Source: Candidatus Albibeggiatoa sp. nov. NOAA (GTDB lineage: Bacteria > Pseudomonadota > Gammaproteobacteria > Beggiatoales > Beggiatoaceae). From it: a DNA stretch of 64,000 nt. The stretch is from assembly GCA_025800385.1 (NCBI GenBank), contig JAOXRS010000244.1:172286-236285 (forward strand), given 5' to 3'. The notes beneath the pieces are model-generated. The model saw nothing but the letters and a program-made list of their open reading frames with translations. It made no database searches and was not told the DNA's origin. Shown here piece after piece: positions 57,284-64,000 of this stretch. The position numbers and the translations under genes were made by a program. How positions within the stretch are numbered: the stretch's first letter is position 1; the number at the start of each line of letters is the position of its first letter.

Positions 57284-60200
57284 TTATTTACCTGCAGCAG
57301 CCTCAACACCATAATCATTCCATGCATTTGCAGCATTACTACAATCACCTGAAATAATAGAGACAAGCTTAATATTACGTGCTTTGAGCTTCGCAACTAA
57401 TGCATCGACATCCGCGTCATCGTAAGGAGATGCATCCGAAGCAAAGATGATTGTGCCGCCTTCTGCTACATGAGCAATCACTGTATCTAAGGCTTCAACT
57501 GACGCTTCTGGGCATGTACCACCGCCTTCTGCTTCCAAACCACGTAGCGTATCTTTCAATAAGCTAAGGTTTCCAGTTGCTGCACGAACAATCACTTCAT
57601 CTTTAAATGTGATTAATGCAATTGTAGGTACATCAGCTAAGTCAGCGTCAATTACTTGCTCAATGGCTTTAACAGTTGCATTGAGTTCTTCACCCATACT
57701 GCCTGTGATATCCAAGACAATCGCTGCACTGACGACACCTTCACCAATATTAACTTTGGTGCGTTCGCGGGTGCGATGTGCTGGATAATCAGCAGAACTA
57801 ACGAATGTGTTATGAATCAAGTACAACAAGCCTGCATCATTCAAAGTGACACGCATAGTAATCACTACCTGACTGAGACTTTCAGCAGATTCAATACTCA
57901 AATCAGAAATTTGGCAGGTAATTGCTGGCAACTCATCAGTGTTACATTCTGCATGTTCACTGCGAATTTCTTCCAAGGTCACACCATTTGGTAAATAACT
58001 CACCAACTCGATACCACTGGTGCTATTAGGTGCTGTGTCACTGTCCGCAGCATATTCACTTAATTGAACAGTTAAGGTATAAGTCAAAGAACCTTGGACT
58101 GATACAGGATCAATATTGTCTTCAATATCAACTGATAAATAAGGTTTAATACCAACCCATGTTTTATCAGAAGAAGTGGGATATTGTGCTGCTTTGGCAC
58201 GTACTTCATTCATCAAAGTCACAACACCATCTGCTCTTACCGTTACTTTGGCGCGTAATGATGCGTTAATATCTAAATCACCTGCTTGACAAATAACTTG
58301 ATGTTTTTCCTTATCGTACTCACATGAGCCAGAACTTAATACTTCAGCATCCACATAAGTTGTATTGGCAGGTAATAAGTCAGTAACAACAATACCTGTT
58401 GCATCTTTCTTACCTTTGTTAATCACATCAATAATGTATGTGACATTTTCACCTTGATAGATATGCCATGTTTCTGGACGAGTATTCACTACCAATGCTG
58501 AAGATGGCGCTTCAATATCATATTGCACCACTTTGCCATTTACCGCCGTATTTTCACTAACAATCACGGTGATTTCGCCAAAGTCGTAGCCCTCTTTAGT
58601 AACATTGACTTTAATTTCGCCTTCAGTGACACCTTCGATTTTGTAGTAACATGTATCGTCTGTGTAAGCGAGCAATTCACCTGTATCCAACTCAACGCCT
58701 GCAATAGGGTCGTTATCTACATCAACAATACAACCTTCAATGATGTACTCACCTTTTGGTGTGATTTCAAAACTATCTAGTGCAGAAGCGAATTCTTTAT
58801 CGGTGTACATAAATAGGTTGCGTAAACCAATTTCTGCTTCACCATCAATTTGAATTAATGCGTTAGCGGTCGTACTGCTGGTGATTTCCAGTTCTAGGAT
58901 GTAAATCTTTTCATCATTGAACCGTAATTCCGTCACATCTTGTTCAAAGTGTGTATTCACTGCTTCGATAGTAATACGACGAGTCGCACCTTGTGTTCCT
59001 TTACTGGGTGTCACGTTTACGATGCGTGGAATATCACTTTCTTCAAGCGAAGGATTCACCAACAATGAGCCAATCATAGGTGATTTTGTTGTTGAACAAC
59101 TTGGCATCAACACTTGTCCTGCATCTTCAATTTTAATCGGATGTGCGCCTAATGTGGCTGAACCAGAGATGTCAATCGTTGCAAGCAATGACGTTGGGCT
59201 TTCTGCGACTAATTCACTCACAGTAATACCAGCCCCTAAATCTAATTTAGTAGAGCTATCAAAGTTGGTATTCACAGCACTAATTGCCACAGTTGCTTTA
59301 CTATCACGCTCAATGCTGCTTGGTGTAATGCCTAAAATTTGTGGTTCTTGATACGCAGCAACTACTTCTAAACTACCATAGCCAGTTGCAACTTGAGTCA
59401 CTTCTTTACTCAGTACCGTACTGACTTGCATATCATGGAAGCCCACTTTTGCACCTTCTGCTACTGTGATATTGGCAATCAAACGTGTTGGTGATAATAC
59501 TTCAACGGCATTGACTTTTATGTTGTTACCAAGACTGACCGTTGTTTTGTTATTAAAGCTGACATTTGCACCATTGACAGTAATATCTGCAGTTGCACCT
59601 TGAGGTAAGGTATCTGGGGTCATCGCTGTTACGCTTGGCGTTACTGAACCTAGTAGTAAATTCAATACCACTTGACGGTAATGTTTTTTGCCTGATTCAG
59701 TACCATTATTAACACCAAATGGCGCGACAAATAAGCCACCTGTTTCGTTAGCAATACGTGAGAAGACTTCTAATGCACTACGAGTGTCTTCATCAGCATT
59801 GGAGTCAGTACCACACATACCAATACATTCGTCGCCAGATAAAACTACATCGACACGTGCACCTTTACCACGCAATGCCATAATTAGCGCATCAATATCA
59901 ACATCATTGTGTGGAGACGCATCAGTAATTAAGACAATGCGGCTATCAAATTTCACAAAGTCTTTTGCTTCATCTAATGCTTTTAAAGAAGCTTCTGGAC
60001 AATCATCACCATAGTCTGCGACTAATTGACTAATACCCGTAACATAGCGACTACCATTTAATAGCCAACTCATATTTTGAGTAGAGGCAACGCCACCATC
60101 TCTATTTTTGATCCGATTGGTTACATCGTCTTTAAAAGTGAATAAGCCAACATCTGGCGTGTTGCTACCATGTTTATTGATAAATTCAGTAATTGCACTT

Positions 60201-63007
60201 TGAACGGCTTCAAGTTCTTCAGCCATACTGCCTGTATCATCGATCACAAACATCAAATCAGCATTACCTACTGGTAACGGTGGTGGCGGTGGAGGAGGGG
60301 CTTTAACTGTAAATGTTTTAGACTCTCTTTCGATAGCTGGAGCTTGTTCACTGGTTAATTTGACTTTAACTGTACCTTGACCAACAGACTTAGCATTTAA
60401 AGTTAAGGTAACTTTTGCTTCACTATCATTAACCAATGTGTCTAAATTGCATAACACACCTGTCGTAGATGCTTTACATTCGCCATGTGTGGTTTTAATA
60501 TTCTTTAAAGTAACTAACTCAGGGAAAATAATATCGAGCTTTGTTTCTTTAATTGCAGAAGGTGATTTTTCACTATTGCTTACTGTAAAGCTATATTCAA
60601 ATTGCCCACCCATTTCTGTCCAAGTTTTACCTTGTGCCATATCTAATGATAAGAAAGGTTCTACTTGTACACGTTCAATAGTTGGAGGAGTATGTAATTT
60701 GAAGTTGTCATCTGTAATTTCACAATCTTTACAAGTCATGCCAGAAGCAGAAAAACCAAGGGTAAACGGTTGTTTTGTCCACCATTCACCACTACCATGA
60801 GAGCCTATACCACATTTCACACCTTCACCACCAGAGCAGGTTGTCCACCATTCCCAGCCATGTTTTTCTAAACCAAAAGCAACTTTAACTTCAACTTTAG
60901 CTGTTTTGCCACCTCCCAAAGTGCCTAAATATTTACACTCTAAAACGCGAGTTTCTTCTGTAATATTACAGTTATTAGCAACGCCACCATTATCAGGCAC
61001 ATTGTAATTTGGTAACAATGGCTCAATAGGTTTGGCTGAGATAAAGAAAATACCAGCAGGCAATTCGGGGCTAGAAGTTAATATAACTTTTTCCGCAGGT
61101 GCATAGCCATTATTAGTGATTTTAACGGTATACGTCATTGTGCCACCTTGCTCAATTTTGGCACTATCAGTGACTAATTTCATATTTAAGCTAGGAGTAA
61201 AATTGACTGTACCAAAACTAGCTTGTGGGCGTGTATCAGAGATACTGAAGCTTGTTCTATATTCGCGATAACCCTCCACATCAATAGAGACAATGACAGT
61301 ATAAGAGCCTGCTTCAGTTATGCCTTTTAAGTTAACATAACCCTCGCTATCTGGCGTTACTGTGGTTACAACGCTGTCATCAGATTTAATCACTTTCACA
61401 CTCACGCTAGACATAGAGATTGTTGTGTCAGCTAAACGCACATTACCTCTAATGAAATAGCCTTCAGTGTTAGTAATTGCATACAAATTACCAGCATTTG
61501 ATTGAGGTGAATTGTCATAGACAGATACGCGTTTTGATGTTTCTTTATAACCACTTTGCTTAACTGTGACGGTATGTGTACCTGTTTTAGATACCATGAC
61601 TTCATATTTGCCCGTTTCATCAGTAGTTGCTGTTTGACCATTAACTTCCACTTTGATACCAACAGCAGGTTTATTTTCAGTTGTAATTAAGCCGCCATAA
61701 ATAATATAAGCATCAACAAGATAAAGTGTATACATGCTATAAGTAATTTGATTAGAACGGATATTAAATGAACGTGTCATTTCAATATCGCCCTGTTTCG
61801 CAACTAAAGTATGGCTACCTGACCTTTGAATACCTGTTACTGTGTATCGACCTTCACCATTTGTAGTTGCACTTTTGCCATCAATAGTGACAGTGACACC
61901 AACCATAGGCTGTTTTTTAACATCTAAAATAACACCAGTTACTGTATAGCCTGTGATAAAACGCAAACTACCCACACTGTAATTAGGGCGAGAATAGCTC
62001 ACACTGAAATTACGACTTAAATCCAAATAGCCTGTCTTACTAAAAGTGACTGTATAGGTTTTACTTTCAGACACAGCAATACTAAATTGACCTTTGCTAT
62101 CTGAAGTTACAGTTTTGCCATCAGCCTTCACCGTAACACCGCTTACAGTATTGCCTTTTTCATCAATCAATGTACCGCCGATGCTATAACCCGTGATAAT
62201 TTTTACACTACCTGCACTGCGTCGTGGATATGAATCATTTACCGAAACACTACGAGATGTATTGATATAACCTGATTTACTGAAGGTTAACTGATAGCTG
62301 CCTGATTTTGAAAAAGACAAGCTGAACTGACCTTCACTATCAGTTTGACTATTTTTATCACTTGCTGAAACACTGACACCTGAAACGGCTTTACCATCTA
62401 TATCAACCACTTTACCAGTGATTTCATAACCTGTAATAATTCGGATATTACCTGCATTGGTAAGAGGGTTTGAATCACTGACAGAATAATTTTTCGTAAC
62501 AGTTAAATAATTAGATTTACTAAACGTAACTGTATAAGATTGGGCACTAGACACAGTCAGTGTGAATCGCCCTTCATTATCGGTTTTAACTATTTTATCA
62601 TCTACAGCAACATTAACATCTGCTAATGCTTTATTGTCAATATCTACAACCTTGCCTTCAATTGCATAGCCATCTGTTGACTTAATAATTTTGTTCTGGC
62701 CAAAGTTATGAACTTTGTGATTAGCACTAACCTTAAAGTCAGCAGAAAAAGATTGATATTCTGCATTAGCAATGGTTAGTGTATGTGATCCCTCCACTAG
62801 ACCCTTAATTACATACTGGCTGCCATCAAAGCTACCAGATTTTCCACCTGCTTTGACGGTGAGGTTTTCAATAGGCTGATTATAAATATCTAAAAATTGT
62901 ATTTTGACTTCATACGCGTGGGTTTGGACACTGATGAAGAAGAGCAAAGACAGCAAAAGCCATCTTCCTATATCCGTCACCAGATGATAACGATTAGAAT
63001 ATTGCAT
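57284..63007 (-). CDS. Giant secreted CarboxypepD_reg/DUF11/vWA/IPT protein
   Basis: 1907 residues from the ATG at 63007, which has AAGGAG upstream; the frame remains open to 63298 but that part is not protein-like. Signal peptide (WLLLSLLFFISVQTHA). Then about seven 80-residue CarboxypepD_reg-type repeats (roughly 30-660), DUF11-like repeats, a Pro-rich linker (about 900-912), a vWA domain with DDTGSM metal site (about 913-1110), IPT/TIG-like repeats, a further regulatory-type domain (about 1416), more DUF11-like segments, and a second vWA (about 1754-1907, LDITGSMGEE) that stops short after SGDCSNAANAW. It is likely an adhesin or matrix protein at the surface. Confidence 0.8.
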   Translation of the reverse strand: MQYSNRYHLVTDIGRWLLLSLLFFISVQTHAYEVKIQFLDIYNQPIENLTVKAGGKSGSFDGSQYVIKGLVEGSHTLTIANAEYQSFSADFKVSANHKVHNFGQNKIIKSTDGYAIEGKVVDIDNKALADVNVAVDDKIVKTDNEGRFTLTVSSAQSYTVTFSKSNYLTVTKNYSVSDSNPLTNAGNIRIITGYEITGKVVDIDGKAVSGVSVSASDKNSQTDSEGQFSLSFSKSGSYQLTFSKSGYINTSRSVSVNDSYPRRSAGSVKIITGYSIGGTLIDEKGNTVSGVTVKADGKTVTSDSKGQFSIAVSESKTYTVTFSKTGYLDLSRNFSVSYSRPNYSVGSLRFITGYTVTGVILDVKKQPMVGVTVTIDGKSATTNGEGRYTVTGIQRSGSHTLVAKQGDIEMTRSFNIRSNQITYSMYTLYLVDAYIIYGGLITTENKPAVGIKVEVNGQTATTDETGKYEVMVSKTGTHTVTVKQSGYKETSKRVSVYDNSPQSNAGNLYAITNTEGYFIRGNVRLADTTISMSSVSVKVIKSDDSVVTTVTPDSEGYVNLKGITEAGSYTVIVSIDVEGYREYRTSFSISDTRPQASFGTVNFTPSLNMKLVTDSAKIEQGGTMTYTVKITNNGYAPAEKVILTSSPELPAGIFFISAKPIEPLLPNYNVPDNGGVANNCNITEETRVLECKYLGTLGGGKTAKVEVKVAFGLEKHGWEWWTTCSGGEGVKCGIGSHGSGEWWTKQPFTLGFSASGMTCKDCEITDDNFKLHTPPTIERVQVEPFLSLDMAQGKTWTEMGGQFEYSFTVSNSEKSPSAIKETKLDIIFPELVTLKNIKTTHGECKASTTGVLCNLDTLVNDSEAKVTLTLNAKSVGQGTVKVKLTSEQAPAIERESKTFTVKAPPPPPPPLPVGNADLMFVIDDTGSMAEELEAVQSAITEFINKHGSNTPDVGLFTFKDDVTNRIKNRDGGVASTQNMSWLLNGSRYVTGISQLVADYGDDCPEASLKALDEAKDFVKFDSRIVLITDASPHNDVDIDALIMALRGKGARVDVVLSGDECIGMCGTDSNADEDTRSALEVFSRIANETGGLFVAPFGVNNGTESGKKHYRQVVLNLLLGSVTPSVTAMTPDTLPQGATADITVNGANVSFNNKTTVSLGNNIKVNAVEVLSPTRLIANITVAEGAKVGFHDMQVSTVLSKEVTQVATGYGSLEVVAAYQEPQILGITPSSIERDSKATVAISAVNTNFDSSTKLDLGAGITVSELVAESPTSLLATIDISGSATLGAHPIKIEDAGQVLMPSCSTTKSPMIGSLLVNPSLEESDIPRIVNVTPSKGTQGATRRITIEAVNTHFEQDVTELRFNDEKIYILELEITSSTTANALIQIDGEAEIGLRNLFMYTDKEFASALDSFEITPKGEYIIEGCIVDVDNDPIAGVELDTGELLAYTDDTCYYKIEGVTEGEIKVNVTKEGYDFGEITVIVSENTAVNGKVVQYDIEAPSSALVVNTRPETWHIYQGENVTYIIDVINKGKKDATGIVVTDLLPANTTYVDAEVLSSGSCEYDKEKHQVICQAGDLDINASLRAKVTVRADGVVTLMNEVRAKAAQYPTSSDKTWVGIKPYLSVDIEDNIDPVSVQGSLTYTLTVQLSEYAADSDTAPNSTSGIELVSYLPNGVTLEEIRSEHAECNTDELPAITCQISDLSIESAESLSQVVITMRVTLNDAGLLYLIHNTFVSSADYPAHRTRERTKVNIGEGVVSAAIVLDITGSMGEELNATVKAIEQVIDADLADVPTIALITFKDEVIVRAATGNLSLLKDTLRGLEAEGGGTCPEASVEALDTVIAHVAEGGTIIFASDASPYDDADVDALVAKLKARNIKLVSIISGDCSNAANAWNDYGVEAAAGK

Positions 63008-63495
63008 AATATCTCCTTGTAACTTAATACATGGACTATAGAAGTAAGACTGTGAAGCTAAGAATGTCGCTACCCAAAATGAAAATAAAAATAAATAAGA
63101 GCTTAAACTAGATTTAGAACTCTTATTGATAGAAGACGGAAAGTGTAAAATTTTATTGCAAAATAAATTATTAAATAATGATAAATATTTTATTGGGCTA
63201 GTCTTTGAGTATTTATATTGAGTAAAATGCAAAGTTGTGGAGGAATAGAAAATTGTGGGTTTATAGGTATTGTCTATCGCTGTTTTCTTCGGTAACAATC
63301 AGTATTTTTTTAAAATAGTCTTTCTTCTAACATAGTTATTATGAAAAGCTGTTTTTTATAAATATTACTAATTAGCTTTAATTTGAAGAATCTTATAATC
63401 TTGCGCTATATAGTATTCTTTCAGCTTATATATAACAGGGAATACTCATAGTAATATACTGATATTTAATATTGTTGATATAACGGTAAGGTTTT
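63008..63495. other. Divergent promoter region between giant surface protein and TonB receptor
   Basis: 488 AT-rich bases hold both promoters. No gene seen. The plus-strand ribosome-binding site of the receptor (GGTAAGG) lies at 63485-63491. Confidence 0.5.
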
Positions 63496-64000
63496 ATGCT
63501 TCAATTGATTTTAGGTTTATTTTTCAAACTGTTAATTTTTATTGCATTGCTTAATCATAGTACGGCAAATGCAGTTGATTACCGTTTATTCTCCTCTTTA
63601 CAAGAATCATCACAAATCCAATCATTATTAGATTTATCACTTGAAGAGTTAATGAATATTCAGGTAGCTGCCCCGCTTGCTTCTTTGACCAAAACATCTC
63701 AACGTTTAACACCTGCAGCAATCACTATTATCACCAAACAACAAATTGAAGAAAGTGGTGCACGTAGCCTCAACGAACTATTAGAAATCTATGTACCCAA
63801 TTTACAAATGATGCGACACCACTGGGAAATGAGTCATCTTGGTTTACGTGGAATATTAAATGACCGAGAAGAAAAATACTTGTTATTGGTCAATGGTCGT
63901 GTGATGAATGAGCATACGCACTTTGGCGTGATTAGTGAGCGTGATTTATCTATGTTGGGAGATATTCAGCATATAGATGTGGTGCGAGGCTCTGGTTCTG
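63496..64000 (+). CDS. TonB-dependent receptor, N-terminal part (runs off the window)
   Basis: 168 residues visible, open to the end of the window. A signal peptide (LILGLFFKLLIFIALLNHSTANA) is followed by LLDLSLEELMNIQV, then the plug domain: ITIITKQQIEESGARSLNELLEIYVPNLQ, LGLRGILND and VLVNGRV-type LLVNGRVMNE, ending HIDVVRGSGS. This is a TonB-dependent outer-membrane transporter of the type common in sulfur bacteria. Substrate unknown; divergent from the giant surface protein. Confidence 0.88.
   Translation, partial: MLQLILGLFFKLLIFIALLNHSTANAVDYRLFSSLQESSQIQSLLDLSLEELMNIQVAAPLASLTKTSQRLTPAAITIITKQQIEESGARSLNELLEIYVPNLQMMRHHWEMSHLGLRGILNDREEKYLLLVNGRVMNEHTHFGVISERDLSMLGDIQHIDVVRGSGS

Noticed and set aside
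58917..59351. 144-codon plus-strand frame opposite the giant surface protein
   Set aside because: Shadow frame; the minus-strand protein has clear IPT-like repeats here.
63008..63298. 97-residue extension of the giant surface protein
   Set aside because: Low-complexity Ser/Lys/Phe sequence before a well-placed AAGGAG, ATG and signal peptide at 63007.

Overview
The window looks like a chromosome segment of an AT-rich gammaproteobacterium. The best guess is a sulfur bacterium of the Beggiatoaceae (Thiotrichales). The main clue is a run of 13 perfect copies of a heptamer that reads TAACTGA on the minus strand (10595-10687), a repeat known from Beggiatoaceae and some cyanobacteria. Kinesin-light-chain-type TPR proteins, DISPL-type leucine-rich repeats, an Rpn-type nuclease and very large CarboxypepD_reg/vWA surface proteins fit the same group. 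The family assignment is an inference; gammaproteobacterial origin is well supported by the rpsP-rimM-trmD-rplS operon, YqgE-RuvX, DUF2065-HisZ and an IscR whose cluster ligands fall at the E. coli positions.

Layout. 1-1025: tail of an unknown gene coupled to an Rpn-type nuclease. 1047-4008: comEC and a DUF2062 gene, divergent. 4107-7379: rpsP-rimM-trmD-rplS, then yqgE-ruvX. 7596-9791: a heavy-metal-type P-ATPase without the usual metal-site cysteine. 10092-10496: rpmB-rpmG, then the heptamer array. 10711-19494: mazG, a dynamin-like GTPase, cysC, an orphan PhnD-like binding protein, a DUF455 protein, fdxA, accD and an EEP-family hydrolase. 19589-23349: pcnB, hisB, hisH and gspK. 23451-25374: a RloA/RloB pair, probably anti-phage, sitting between gspK and DUF2065-hisZ. 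26836-32625: an orphan RND pump, then a TPR protein and its small membrane partner. 32789-37264: uvrA and a 17-unit LRR gene flanked on its far side by a decayed copy of the uvrA 3' end. 37369-40119: a Bax-inhibitor-1 protein, a hydrolase and a rhodanese. 40293-43248: serpin, EcoRV-like endonuclease and adenine methyltransferase, each overlapping the next by one base. 43326-50748: hisS, a Tat-exported NrtA/CmpA-like protein with an alcohol dehydrogenase, a DAHP synthase and a hybrid histidine kinase. 51373-54953: iscR, a second cysteine desulfurase, iscS and iscU, with two adjacent IscR-type sites upstream. 55008-63007: two surface proteins that appear to be halves of one ancestral vWA protein, separated by a strong terminator. 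63496-64000: start of a TonB-dependent receptor.

The conserved blocks serve translation, Fe-S assembly, histidine biosynthesis, fatty-acid synthesis and DNA repair. Accessory modules are placed between or directly behind them. The most interesting are the serpin-restriction-modification operon, the RloAB pair, the uvrA scar beside the LRR gene, the split vWA protein, the TPR/membrane pair with a shared Asn-rich motif, and the heptamer array. No rRNA, tRNA, CRISPR array or intact insertion sequence was seen.
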